Assembly (NCBI GenBank): GCA_946122785.1
Contig: CAMGYJ010000008.1
Location: 2,257,742-2,321,741, forward strand
DNA: 64,000 bases
DNA from: Linum tenue
Lineage: Eukaryota > Streptophyta > Magnoliopsida > Malpighiales > Linaceae
Direction of reading: 5' to 3'
Shown here: positions 10,801 to 23,072 of the stretch, one piece after another
How positions within the stretch are numbered: the stretch's first letter is position 1
Layout: each line of letters opens with the position of its first letter
The notes under the pieces: generated by a model
Told to the model about the DNA's origin: nothing
Database searches by the model: none
What the model saw: only the letters and a program-made list of their open reading frames with translations
Made by a program: the position numbers and the translations under genes

Positions 10801-12945
10801 ATGGGATCCGTTCCTGGATATACCTATATGTGCGCTAAATTAGTTAAAGCCCATCTATAGACATACTTGGAGTAGGTCCGATCCATTGTCTCAAATCTTT
10901 CCTCGTCTCGTGTTCTCGGCTCGAAATCTCCTCCCTCCCATTCTATTATGGAGGTTCTCCATCAAAAGCCAATTAGTTCCACTTTTCCGGCCTCTTGCGC
11001 ATAGTACGGATGGGTGTTTTGGTCAAATGGTTCTCACTTGGATTGGCCATAAACAAATGCAATAGATGGGCTAAGCCTCTGTTTTTCCGGGGTATTGCGC
11101 TGAGGATGGGGCTTTTGTTTTAATTTATATTGGTCATATAAGTCCAAAATTACTTCTAATTATTTCCTTCTAATCATATATTATTATATTAGTGTTTTCA
11201 AATACAATTTGAATTAGTGCTACAATGTTAAAAGTATAAATTCAATTTGTACAAAAATATATCGATACAAACTATACCATAACGTTAAAAGACAGTTCCG
11301 TTTGTGTCATAAATGAATTTTTATGAGAAGATATATGTACAACTAAATTTGTAAAGTGACATTAAAAGTACAATTTAGTTTGCAGTAGAAAATATTTGTA
11401 CGAAAAGGTATACACACAAAATGAATTTGACTATAACGTTAAAAATATAAGTTCAATTTGTACTATACATACATTTTTTTCAAATAAAAGCATTGTAAAA
11501 TTCATCTCTACATATTTATTGAAATTATTATTAGCAGTTTTGTTTTACTGTATTCATTTAGCTAATTTATAATATTGTTAGTTTATTAATATAATTTAAT
11601 GTATAAGCAAGGTTCATAACCACTTTGTTATTAGTTTTCAATTATTCATATTACATTTTTTATAATTGATATTAACTAAACATCAAATTAACTATATTAA
11701 CAAAATAGTATCCATTTTGACATATTTGGAATAAAGTGTATGTTATCTAGCATCATATATCATATATGATAGCATTCATGAACTATTAATTCTTCTATAA
11801 TGGTACCCAATCTATGCAATAATTCCTAATCGTGTTTTCCCACCATCAATTTTTTGTTAGTTTGTTATGAAAGTGGGTCTCGCCTCCCTTACTAGACTTT
11901 AACTAAGCTTCCAATCTTCCTATCATGATACTCCCCACCTAATTCACGATTTATAAATTATAAATAAAACCACCACAGATAAAAAAAATGACATTCATGG
12001 TAGGTTTAATTATTTTCATAGTTGACCACCATGGTTTCCTAGCCAATTTTAAAAATAAATTTTGCAGATATACAAGAAAGAAGAAACGTATTTATTGGCT
12101 AATAGTCAATGCCTACAAATTATTCATTAAGTTTTCAATCTATAAATTATCAAATTTATATGTTGGTCTATTGGTTGTTTGCATAAGGGGAAAGAAGAAA
12201 TCTGATAAAATGTTCATGAGACATAAAATTCTACTAATATTTAGTGTTTTAAACATTTTACTATTAAAGATTGGCGTCTAATAAAAAAAGTAGGAACAAC
12301 CTATTGTGAAAATAAATGTTTAGTTAAGGAAGAAAAATGCATTATAATTGGTGGGGATGACGGTGCTTTAGATGGTTGAGGCAGAGTGATCACATGAAAT
12401 TCTAAATAAAATTTGCAATAATTCTTGAGAGCGGTGAGCAAATAGTATGGTTTGATTAAACTTATAAGTGTTGATTTTATTGCATGGATTTTATTTTTAC
12501 TTTCATTAATGACTTTAGTCAATAAATGTGGTTAGCATCTTGAAAATTATACCGGTATGGAATAAGACATACCTTTCTTCAAACAATTACTATGTTTATC
12601 TATACTAGTTATAGTAGCTAGGGTTTATGGAACTGGAAGAGAATAATGAAGCTAAGATAGCAGTTGTGCAGCAGTACTTTGAAGTGATAGGTGGACTGGT
12701 AAACCAAAACAATTCATAAAAAAAAAAGTATATGAAACTTTTAACTTGCAATACAAATACGACACGACATATACGTAACATAACTGCCATTTCTTTTACT
12801 ATTGAACATCATTTTGAGCAAGTGATTTAAAACACTGAATTAACACGAGAAGTATAACAAATTCATGAATGGACACCATAGATCAGTGTAATGCGATTTA
12901 AAAAAAAGTCAAAACATAATGATAATATTAATAAGTCAATCAATA
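10801..12945. other. AT-rich intergenic DNA
   Basis: No gene is recognised. About 11220-11470 contains four diverged occurrences of a motif resembling ACGTTAAAAGTATAA followed by TTCAATTTGTA, probably an old tandem or dispersed repeat. Small open frames at 11988-12281, 12301-12522 and 12605-12790 lack any domain. Confidence 0.4.
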
Positions 12946-13524
12946 TCAATAGTGAAAGACGTAGATGTCGTACTTAACGATCGCGTTTCCGGTTGTAGCA
13001 TTATAGGAGTGCGTTTTGAGATGAACCTTCCCACGAGCGAACCCGAAAACTCCGGTGCCGCCGACGACCGGCATCTCCCTTATCCCGGGGGCAAATATGG
13101 AGTTGCGTCCCAACACAGTGATGGTGCTTCCTCGGTGCGCATTATCGGTGGTAAACACAAAGTTGAATAACTCCACAAAATCGGCATCGGTCCTGGAAGC
13201 GACGCCGTAGAGCCCCTGAGCGCTTCCTACCGTGGTGGAGCTGAGCTCGGGTTCCAGCGTCAAAGGGCTATCCATCATGGTTAACGGCCCAAACAAACCG
13301 GCCGTGTCGTTCGAATGTAGAGGGCCTTTAGCGTTGAGATGCAGGGCCGTAACGTTTGGGCCGGCAAGGAGGTTGTGGTCGTAGAAATGGAGGTGGGTCC
13401 AGCTTCTCATGCTTCAACGCCATAGCTTTTGCCGACAGTTTCGTCGAGAAAGGATGCGATGACAACATTGATCTAGCCTCGGAAAGTAGAGGAGGGAATA
13501 TTGTTTAAGCAGTATTTTGGCCAT
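12946..13524 (-). pseudogene. dirigent protein (copy 2, two frameshifts)
   Basis: Close paralogue of the genes at 5445-6050 and 23133-23720, down to the same FHY ending and part of the 3' flank. The start ATG at 13524 is kept (MAKILLKQYS), but a deletion in the signal-peptide region shifts the frame. A one-base G insertion (AAGCTGGACCCACC where the intact copies have AAGCTGACCCACC, about 13404) restores it. Between the two lies an in-frame TGA at 13414-13416. The rest of the domain is open and conserved, including GGTGVFGFARG. A 154-residue product starting at 13410 would lack a signal peptide. Either a young pseudogene or a non-secreted remnant; a sequencing error at both sites is less likely. 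Confidence 0.88.
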
Positions 13525-13620
13525 GGTAGCGCAGCTGGGTACGTAAGCTAGAATGACTTGAAAGAAGTTTAAGAATGGAAGTTCTGTATAGTCTATTGAC
13601 ATGGAAGTATAGATTGCATC

Positions 13621-13630
13621 TATTTATAGG
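13621..13630 (-). promoter_or_regulatory. TATA box of dirigent copy 2
   Basis: CCTATAAATA on the minus strand, about 100 bp upstream of the ATG. It is better conserved than in copy 1, so the promoter may still be active although the coding frame is broken. Confidence 0.6.
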
Positions 13631-13975
13631 AAATTAGGAATAGACTATGGAAATGGGGCGGGTACGACATGATTGAATTATTCTTCTTTATGTAATTGCA
13701 AGAGAGCGCAAGTCCCAAAAGGCAGCTTAATTGTATCTATGCGCTTTGTCGTGGTGACCCTATATGATGCGATTTTGCCGTTTGAAGAAACTTGTGTTGC
13801 TTTGATTTGATTTGGGGTTTGACCGAATCGCCTCGTCCCTTCTTATCAAGGAGGATATACAGAAGAAGGGCCAAACGTCCAAATCATTTCTTGCTTTGAC
13901 CTCAATATATCAAAAATATCCAGAGGTTTTGGTTTATACCACATAACTTTTCAAAATCTTTCAAACGGCAAATAA

Positions 13976-14562
13976 ATGTAAATTTGCGTTCGGTTATCCG
14001 GTTGTAGCGGAATTTTTTTTTATTCCACATAACTTTTCAAGATCTTTCAATCTACAACAAGCATTCATCTCAAAGAAATGTCGTTTGTTACCCTGAACGA
14101 GCAATTTTTCGATTTTGTCAAACTTTGGAAAACCATAACTTTTAGCTCCTCAATCCGAACTTCGTAAATTATTTTTTGATTGCGCATAACTTTTTAAGAA
14201 ATACAAATTTTACTAGGAAAGAATTTTTTAAAAAAGAAATATTTTTGGGTATACGGAATTCTGGGAATAACTTTGCCTTTACTTTTCACAAATCCACATA
14301 CATTCCAAAATTATGGTTATAATCAAAGTTGTACTCCTTCAAAAGTTATGCTAAATCAAAAAAAGTTTCACGACATTCGGATTGTGGAGCACAAAGTTAC
14401 GGTCTTCCAAAGTTTGTCAAAATCGAAAAATTACTCGTTCGGGGTAGCAAACGAATTTTTTTTGGGATAAAGGCTTGTAGCAGATTGAAAGATCTTGAAA
14501 AGTTATGTGGGATAAAAAAAATTCGCTATAACCGGATAACCGAGCGCAAAGTTACGTTTGTT
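13976..14562. repeat. long inverted repeat, arms about 238 bp
   Basis: The left arm (about 13976-14212) and right arm (about 14323-14562) are reverse complements with roughly 80-85% identity by eye. Landmarks present in both arms are CGGTTATCCGGTT, CACATAACTTTTCAAGATCT, ATTTTTCGATTTTG and CAAACTTTGGAA. The loop is about 110 bp. The transcript would form a very long hairpin. Short open frames at 14273-14565 fall in the right arm and look like chance. No target duplication was identified. Confidence 0.85.
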
Positions 14563-14583
14563 TGAAGTTTCAATGTTACGTCA

Positions 14584-14617
14584 GGCATTCACTGCGGCCG
14601 TCAACCGCAGTGATGCC
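14584..14617. repeat. compact GC-rich hairpin
   Basis: GGCATTCACTGCGG pairs with CCGCAGTGATGCC across a 7-nt loop, with one bulged T. It lies just outside the long inverted repeat. There is no T-run after it and plant nuclear genes do not use such terminators, so it is probably part of a transposon end. Confidence 0.6.
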
Positions 14618-16246
14618 CAAACATGTGTATTTTGGGGAAAAATTTAAAAACATGTGTATTTTGAAAAATTTTCCGTATTTATTTTAATATAGTAGAACTC
14701 AAATCATTTGAATAAATGGTTTGGTTTAATTAAACTTTTTAGTTTGTTTGGTTTAATTTCAAACACTGTTAACCAATCAAATCAAGTAGACAATTAGCTA
14801 TTATCTAATATTTATATAACTCATACTCGATACTTTGAATAACCACTCAATAGTCAAGTGTTCCTCCTTTCGAATCTATAAAAAAATCTTGTAATTGTTA
14901 CTATACTATATTTGCAATAGGCAATATAATTAAGCACTCCTCTCTTCAAACCCATAAAAACCTCACTAGCTTTGCTCCCGGCCATTGGCCCGGGTAATTT
15001 ATTATCATTAATTATTTTCCAAGTTTCATGATCTTTCGTATGCCAAAAAAATAATGAATGCTGGATATGGGCACAGTATTAATAATTTGAGTATTTTGGC
15101 TAATTGTTAGACAAATATGATCAACTACCAATTGTTATATATCATATAAAATTGTTATAGAAACACTAAGCGCGCATTATAAACATTCAATTTTTTAGCA
15201 TAAGCATACAGAGTGTATGTTTCTATATTGAATATCTTGATTTAGGAACATGCTGATGAGATAATAAGGGTTGGGCTTTGGAGTTAGTCTGTTAAGTGTT
15301 TTGGGTTAGTATGTACGTAGTTCATGGGTTAGTCATGGGTTACGTAGTAGTAATGGGTTGTAAGAGCATGGGCCAAACATAATTAGTAGTCTAGGTATGA
15401 GTCTCCAGTACATGGTCGAGTCGGCTAATGTAGGTAGTAACTAGGGTTTCTTTATAGTTAGGGTTACGTATTAGGTTTAGTCACCTAGATATTGTAATCA
15501 CGACATTAGTCCGATTCATCAATCAATCAATAAACAAAATAGGTTTTCGACACTTACGTCGTGCTCTCGCTTGTGAGTTACAAGCAAAATCCTTGAACTC
15601 GTAGGTTACGAGTTCATCACATGCATGGGTTTTGAAGTCCAACTCTAGAACCAGTAACTTTTATGAACACATTACTACTCTTCAAATGTTTAGATTTGAT
15701 ACGGTTTATCACTTTTTGAGGTCAACATTCAAACAACCCCAAAATAAATGGTTGAGGGAAAGACATAAGAGAATATGAATAATAGAGAGAACACGAATAA
15801 TTATGGGGAAATCGATCGTTCAATTTACATTATATATAAACTCATATATCTTATATATAATAGAACATTAACTAAAATGTCCCATTTTTTCTAATTTTGC
15901 CTCATCGTGCAGAATTATGACGAACAAAAGGCTCCATTTGCATCAAATCAGATGATAAAAGGAGAACTAAGCATATGCATCTCCTTTAGTTGAAACCAAG
16001 GAACGCAGGTCATTAGCCAAAGAGCAGAAGCATCAATCAGAAGATAAATGGTTGATCAGTAATGATTTCTTACGCCATGTATCAAGATCAACAATGAGCA
16101 ATATCCGTACGTTCATCCTCGTTCCTGTCCAACACGTACGCAAGCAATAAGAAATACAGACTGTAACATGCGGCCAATAAGAAATGCAAACGCTAGAGTT
16201 GTATCATGACAGCAAATCATACAACTCCTAGCTAATTTACCTCTTC
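14618..16246. other. intergenic, with a possible LTR fragment
   Basis: No gene is seen apart from the LTR-like segment listed separately at 15290-15619. The final 200 bp are the likely 3' untranslated region of the unknown minus-strand gene at 16247-17426. Confidence 0.4.
15290..15619 (+). repeat. possible solo LTR
   Basis: Begins TGTTAAGTG and ends TTCATCA. It has a TATA-like CTTTATAGTTAG, then TTGTAATC and AATAAACAAAATA, the order seen in plant copia LTRs. No target-site duplication could be matched, and no internal retrotransposon sequence flanks it. Confidence 0.35.
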
Positions 16247-17426
16247 TCATATCTTGGGTGGGGGATGATGAACAATGGTTGACCGAAACGAGTCCCAATC
16301 AAACTCTTCATCATTTGCCAAATGACTTTCGTCATGGCATCCTCCCCCATAACTATCCCATTCAGCATCAGAATCATAATCGGGAGGAAGAGGAGGGTGT
16401 CGTGCAATTTCAGCCTTCATCGCATCAAGAAACGCTTGAGTCAGTGTCTTCTCAGACCCTGCAGTTGAAGGATTCAGGACATGAAAACCAAGTTAGCAGC
16501 AAATATCCAAATACACCACCAACACACAAAAGGGAGAAATGAATTACCCTTGTTATACTTAGCAAACAGGTTCGGACACATTGCCGCCAGCCATGGGGAG
16601 TTGTTGACTAGATCATTTTCTGTGGGCTGCAAAACCAAAAGGAGGAACCAACAAAAGAAATTCAATTACTTCACTACAAACGGGGTCGAAATAACCAATG
16701 AACCTGTTGCACCAACGCTACTAGCTAGTCAGAGAGAAGGATCTCTCAACATCCTAAATGAGGTCACACGTACACTCTACATTTTAAAATCAATTCTTCT
16801 CTTATATATTCTTCAGTGGGATTCCTAGAACCCTAGCAAGTTGAGGGGAAAGCACAAAATGCATGCTTTTCGTTAGTTGGCTGTTTTAAGAAGAAAACCC
16901 ATTTTTTTAGCTAGCTGCTGGCTTAAACACGAAAGGAGATTAGTATTGAAAACCAATTAAGTAAAGAATGATTATGGTATAATCTGCCTGCTGCTTACTT
17001 CCGGTCGAAATGGATCAGGAAGTACAATGGAGTCCAAAAAGGCCTTCTCTGATGCCGCCCTATCATGTGAAGAGCCAGAGTTAGGGGATGTGAAGGAGGG
17101 CTCAGAGGTTGTGATCTCCGGCGGCAGCTCCTTCTTCGGCTCAACTGCGGCAGTGACGTCATAGCTAAGTACTGTGGAAGAGGGCTCGGAGATGGCAGAT
17201 ATGGGTTTAGTCGATGAGGAACTACGTATCCCAGTGGTCAGTCGTAGCAGCTCCCTCCGCCGCACAACTGCAAGCATTAAGCAAATCTGGAAGATCAAAT
17301 AATCAATCAAGCAGCAAAGATGGGGGAGAAGAGAACCCTAGATGCTAAAATCATGTCGCAGATAAAAGGGGAGAATTGAATTGAATTGAATTGAATTGAA
17401 TTACCCTTGTTCCTTTTCTTTGTCAT
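16247..17426 (-). CDS. uncharacterised 193-residue protein, 4 exons
   Basis: Gene of unknown function, built from splice signals with consistent phases: exon 1 17405-17426, exon 2 16999-17267, exon 3 16548-16626, exon 4 16247-16458 (stop TGA). Total 582 nt. The protein starts with a basic patch (MTKKRNKVVRRREL), then a Ser/Thr/Pro-rich stretch (about 18-85), then AFLDSI, and after exon 3 AFLDAMKAEI, followed by an acidic, Asp/Trp-rich tail (PPDYDSDAEWDSYGG, EEFDWDSF). The basic start could be a nuclear signal. No family is recognised. Exons 1 and 3 share the same AACAAGG/GTAATTC donor and similar upstream intron ends (GTTGGTTCCTCCTT), indicating an internal duplication. A broken paralogue lies at 25560-26570. 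Start context and length are inferred; expression is unknown. Confidence 0.65.
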
Positions 17427-18024
17427 GCTCTGCAAATTCAGGAAGGAGGAACCAACAAATTAAATTAAGAGTCTATCAGGGACAAACAGACACGCAGATC
17501 AGGTCTCGCAGCCTCTACGAAGCCAGTTCCGATCTGCCGCCAATAACAGCGACAGGAAGAAATAATCGAGATCCAACGGAACAGCTGCTAATGAAGATTT
17601 CTGCAGATGATCTCCTTCGAATCTTGTCCAATTGGCGGAACTAGGGTTTCTAAGCTTTGCTTAATTTGCCTCAAGGCTGAAACAGCAAAGGGTTTTCTAT
17701 CAAGGATTTCCTCCGAAGCAAGAAACGGCGGAGACAACTTAAACGAACTTATCAAAGAGCAAGGCAACGACTTACAAAGATTTTTTGACGACGATCTCCT
17801 TCAATTGGCGGGAATTAGGTTTCTTCCGCTTTCCCCAAAGTATGCGGTTTTGGGCTTCGAAGGAAATACTTTTTTACGGTACGGGTGATATATTATTCCG
17901 GCGGATTATGATTGTCGGATCATATATTGATTTGCCTTTCTTTCTTTCTTTTCCCTTTCCCTTTTCCTTGTGTGAAGAGCACCGAGTCCGGTTTTCCCTA
18001 ATCACTAATTATTTTTCCTTGTGG
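17427..18024 (-). promoter_or_regulatory. probable 5' leader and promoter region of the unknown gene
   Basis: Minus-strand sequence from about 17427 to 17880 is conserved in the paralogue at 25.6-26.6 kb although it is not coding in a continuous frame, so it is probably leader and proximal promoter. A TTTGCAG immediately before the AGC-ATG suggests a leader intron ending four bases upstream of the start codon. Phrases such as GATCTCCTTC and GGAATTAGG recur twice within the block. Confidence 0.45.
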
Positions 18025-19106
18025 GAGTTGCTAAATGTCGCCCTACTTTCACTAAATCGCCCTAATTTAAACATTAAACTTACATTTTTATCCTTCTCCT
18101 ATATTTATTTTTAATCGGTATTTATTCTAAAAAACCCATTAAAGAAAAAGTTAATCCACGCTCCATCACCAAGTCGCCATTGTCCGCCGTCGCCTGTCGG
18201 CCACTGATTCCCACAGCCGCCGACCGTCGACGGCGCTTTCAGACTTTTCATGTAGATTGAAGACACCGTTGTTGATTCGCTCTCGGACAGACGACGGCGG
18301 GGACTTCATTCCGGCGATGGGGAGAAGGGAATGATGCGGCTGGGATTTGATTTCGAGAGCAGGGTGAATCAGATGACACAAACCGTGGGGAGGCGTTGAT
18401 TACAATGGCAGGCGTCGTCTTTGTCTCTTCCAGAGGATTTCCATACTCAATTTCAGAAATCTCATCCATTTCGCCAAAAAATTGATCTCCGGCGCATTTC
18501 CCCTGTTCCCCAAGTTTCTGATTTAGTTAAAGAATCAACCCGCCGCCGCCGCCAACTACACTGTCGGGAAGCGTCCATGAAATTCCATCGACCTCATGAT
18601 CATAGTCACACCTTCCTCCTCCTGCTCTGCCATTACTGACTTCTGTTCCCGTTGGAACAATGACACTGAACCAAGAAGAGTATGCCCTGTTTCCGACATC
18701 GCCGGGAACAGAGTCGACGAACGACTCGATTGGATCTCGCTTGTGGCGGATTGCGACGGGGTATAGTAGCGACAATGGGTGCCATCGTACATGAACGACG
18801 ATGGAAGTTGCTGGTCTAATTGAGTTTTGATGGCATTCGTTGCAAGGGAAAGATGGGACAAATCAGTTGGTTCCTAGGATTAATTGACTTCCTCATTACT
18901 GCGTCGACTTAATTCGCCGGGAATTTTGGGGTATCGTGGCTGCGGAGTGGATGGGAGAAGGGCACCGGTGAAGTGTGTTTGGAGAGTAGGAGGTTTGAAG
19001 GAATGTGTGTTTTCTTTAATTTGAGTTTATTATCAAGGATAATTTAGTAAAATCATAATTTAAGTTAGGGCGATAATAGTAAAACGAGGGCGATGTTTAG
19101 CCGTCC
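18025..19106. mobile_element. Mutator-like element candidate with gene-like filling (Pack-MULE-like)
   Basis: The ends are long inverted repeats of about 70 bp: left GTTGCTAAATGTCGCCC, then ATCGCCCTAATTTAAA; right, in reverse complement, ACGGCTAAACATCGCCC, then TATCGCCCTAACTTAAA. Between them, 18160-18990 is GC-rich and codon-like, unlike the AT-rich surroundings, with several open frames on both strands but no recognisable domain. This is the layout of a Pack-MULE, a non-autonomous Mutator element carrying captured gene fragments. No 9-bp target duplication could be matched, so the exact ends and the class remain uncertain. Confidence 0.55.
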
Positions 19107-19317
19107 AGTTAATTAATTGGCTTGCATGCTTATTTATTTATTTTCTTTTTAATTTTTATTGGAGGGAGGCAAAATTCCAGGGGCCGGGCTGGCATGCTTA
19201 TTCGTTTGATAATTTGTCACGTAGAAAATTAGTTCAAAAAGGTATATTATTAATAATATAAATAGTAAATACATTTGATTACTTTGCATATCCTCCTTCC
19301 TCCTCTAAATCATATAA
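19107..19317. other. intergenic, nothing recognised
   Basis: Short AT-rich spacer between the Mutator-like candidate and a MITE. Confidence 0.4.
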
Positions 19318-19900
19318 GGGTGCGTTTGGATAAGTGTATTTTAAATGTAAGGTATTTGAAATATTAGTATTTGAAATGGATGTATTTGAAGTATTAGCAT
19401 TTGAAATACATGTAATTCAAATTCATTGTTTGGATACTCATTTGTAATTTGTTTGTATTTTTGTATTTATGATTTTCAATTTCAATTTTTAATTTTCTGG
19501 TCACTTACTACAAATTTTGGTAAATTACAGTTTGGTACCCAAAATTATTTTTTCTTACAATTTAGTACCTAAACTTTTAAATTTTTACAAAAAGGTCCTG
19601 CAATTTTGATGGTAAAATTACATTTTGGTACCTTTATATGTTTTGCCTCACACTATAGTACCTAAACTTTTCATATTTTACAAATAGGTCCATTCTTTTG
19701 TTAGGAGGTATTTCAAATCACTAGTTGTTGAAATGTATTTGAAGTTGACAAAAAATACACTAGACATGTATTTGGAAGTCACCCCATGAATTTGACACAA
19801 ATCCAAATACCAAATGTAATTAATATCCAAACACATGATTTGGTATTTGAAAATCCAAATCACAAATACCAAATCCAAATCCTTGTATCCAAACGCACCC
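19318..19900. mobile_element. Tourist-like MITE, 583 bp
   Basis: Ends GGGTGCGTTTGGAT and ATCCAAACGCACCC are perfect inverted repeats, and TAA flanks both sides (19315-19317 and 19901-19903). Sub-terminal ATTTGAAAT/ATTTCAAAT motifs recur. The middle (about 19515-19710) contains repeated TTTGGTACC and TTAGTACCTAAACTTTT phrases unlike the rest and may be a second, nested insertion. Confidence 0.88.
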
Positions 19901-19903
19901 TAA

Positions 19904-22900
19904 GTAGATTCTCCTTAACCACTCACCCAATTCACTTTTTCCTGACTACATGGTCCTTCTTTTGTTTATTCAGCATTTCAGCTCTTTCTCTGCTATTTGG
20001 TAGTTTGGTGGGTTAAAGGCCAATTTAATTTGGGGTACCTGTAAAGATTAAAAAGCTTATTAAAACTCATGCTCAAATTGTTAATAATAAAAATATAATT
20101 CAAACCTCAATTCTTGCGGCCCTATTTCTTGGCGACCAAAGAAAGACCACAGCTAATTCCGGACATCTACAAAATTTGGGTTTAAAACATCCATATCAAT
20201 ACAATTGCAAAATCAATTGCATATGAGATTTCAATTACCATCTCAATATTTTTATAATCCAACTCATATTACTATCATTGTACCCACATCAATGGAAGCC
20301 ACATGCAATTGCATATATAGTTAAATCTTATTTTTAAATTATGATCGATACAGTTAATTAATTTATTTTCATTAATTCATATGTAGTTGCTTGAGATCGG
20401 CTACTATAATTACATGTTCCTAACCCAATACCCACTTCCATCCACTACTATAGCTACTCCGATAAGAAATGTTCCTCCAATAACTACAACAATTACAAAA
20501 TGGATGGAAAGCATATGCTATCATGTTCACGAAAGCGTTGTTTCTCATTTTGCATGCCTCTGATCTTAAAACTGCAGAAAAGGAGGAAAAACTTTATGAT
20601 TTTTTAAACAAGATGCGATATTATCCTAGAGTCTGTTGTCTTTAACTCGCGTTTCATGTTATTTGAATCAATAAATTTTGTTGTGTTTTATGAATCTGGA
20701 GTTTTCAAAATAAATAATGAGTTAATAATAACTTTTTGCGATGAAAGTGATGGAGATGCACACCTTCCTTAATGAGTGAAAGAACGAACCCGACCACTAA
20801 TCCCCATCAAAATATTGAAAAAGTTAAACAAATTGAGAATAAAGTACAGAGAGGTGGCAAAATTCAGTTTTAATCTAACCATTCAAATGATTATGTTTCT
20901 CTAATATTGATGTCAATGCATATCCACTGCAGAGCTGTCAAAATAAAATGGGGTTGAGATTTTGATGCATAACCTCATTCAAATAAGATGTGATATTATC
21001 AAAGAACTTGCTATGTCAAATCGAGCTTACCGAGCTACATGCCATTTGCATTAGTGTATTTTTTTGTATAATAAATTTGGAGTGTAAAAAAAATCATGGT
21101 TTCATAATAATTTATTTATAAAAAAAGTGATGGAGATGCACCACTTTCTCTGACGAAAATCAAAGATCGAACCCGACCATCAATCTCCACCAAAACATTG
21201 AAAGAGATAATAAATTGAAAGTGATGGTTGGAGAAGTGATAAAATTCAATTTCATTAATATTTAATAGCTATTGGTATATCCATGCAAAATTGTCAAGAT
21301 GAGGAATGAGGTTGCGACTTTGGTACATAACCTTCTTTGTTTCTTTTGGTAACTCTAATTTAAGCACAGATCTCGAGCGTTGCGGCTAAGATTTTTTCAA
21401 TCTCTCACAAATTTCATACGAACTATATTTCCTTCTTCAAATATGATTAATTGAAAGTTGTCGACGAAATTTTTTACAAATGCTATAACGAGTATTTTGT
21501 GAGAATTTATAATAACATCGTCAAAGATAACACCCACTAGGTAACATTATATTTGCTCCTCCATCCTTATTAAGTTCAAATTTATTAGAGAAAAGAACAT
21601 TCTACCCACTAAAATATAGTTTTGAACTACATGTTGTAGCTCGTTGCTGCCATTTATAAATTTAGGTTCTAGTTTTGAGTTTTGTGGACAATTGCACATA
21701 TTTTAATTTTTGTTTAGGGTTTAGTGTATTTGGTGATTGAGATAATAACGATTTGAGAAAAAGGAAGAGACTGTTAATGATGAAAATATAAATTTTAATG
21801 ATGGAGAGAAAGAGTGAATATATGATAATGTTCATGGTTTGGATAAGATAAGATAAATATTACTAAGTAAAAATTATGTTACATATGATATTTTGAGTTT
21901 TCAATAGTTAGATAATTTAGACTCTTTTCTTATAGCAAACAAAATATTATTTCATCAAATAATTATTATTGTTATTCTACCATTAATAAAATGTATTCGG
22001 CCAACGGGCCGGACCCCAATCTAGTTAATTATATAAACTGTAACTTTCACTAAAGTGACAATTACGGGTAAGAGTTATCTGTTATGAAAAAAAAGACAGA
22101 TAGCCACCATTTTTTTGCAATCCTGAACATCGTTTGAGCAATAAAAAACACTGAATTAACATTAGAAATGGGTATGTCTATCGTGATTTTCAAATTATCG
22201 TGACTTGTAGAAAATAGTCGATTGCTTTTGACAATTGATTGAGCGCTTCTTGTAATCGGTCGATTATTTTCAGCAAAAGATCGACAGTTTCTAACAAAAG
22301 TTCAATATCCCTTTCTTCGATTTTAACTATATAAAAATTCATTACCCCCTTTTTTCATCCGGATTTGTTTTTTTTAAACTCGCTTCATTACTTCAGGCAA
22401 AACATTTCTTCCCCTGATAGTCTTTATCGATACTTTAAAAATTAGAATTCTACGAAAGAATAAATTACATCCAGAAAATAATGGGTCCTAAATATACAAA
22501 AAAAAATTGCAGTAATACAACATTTTATCATCCATGAGCAACCAAATGTCTGCGAAGATTATAGGCTTAGACAGAAAGGAATAACACCTTTTTAAACATT
22601 TTTGGAATAAGAACCTGCAAAAACAAGATTATAGAAGACTTCTGGACATCGAATATGATGCGATTGTATAACAATGATATTATACTTTTTAAATCTCTTT
22701 GTAACAACAATAGCAAGACAACAAGACAATTATAGGATTACAAGCACAAACATAAGTAGAATTAAAGAAAATATGATAGCTAAGTCGAATCTTTGAAACA
22801 AACCTACAGACCAATTTCCAAATAATACGGGAATAATCACATGAGAAACTTCTTATGTATGCTTTAAGGTTTTCACTCACTTTAACTTTCTTACCATCAA

Positions 22901-22988
22901 TATCTATTAATATTCCTGTAAAAAAATATCTATTAATATTGGACTTTTATAATAAAATACAATGATTTCACTAGTAATGGTTCATTTG
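19904..22988. other. AT-rich intergenic DNA with a diverged direct repeat
   Basis: No gene is recognised. It includes the repeat pair listed at 20740-21335. Around 22200-22310 and 22990-23070 the phrases TCGATTG, AATCGACC and GTCGATTATT recur, which may be a decayed repeat. Confidence 0.4.
20740..21335. repeat. diverged direct repeat, two copies
   Basis: About 20740-20990 and 21118-21335 share GTGATGGAGATGCAC, GAACCCGACCA, ACATTGAAA-type and GATTTTGATGCATAACC-type blocks in the same order. There is no coding capacity in either. Confidence 0.65.
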
Positions 22989-23072
22989 GTCGACTATATA
23001 CCAGAAGCAATCGACCTTATTATATCTTAGATGAAATCGACCTTATTTTAGCCAGAGGCGATTGACCGTTTT

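Noticed and set aside
14965..22026. Possible large element bounded by CCCGGCCATTGGCCCGGG and GGCCAACGGGCCGG-type motifs
   Set aside because: Similarity of the two ends is weak, they enclose a gene and several independent elements, and no target duplication was found.
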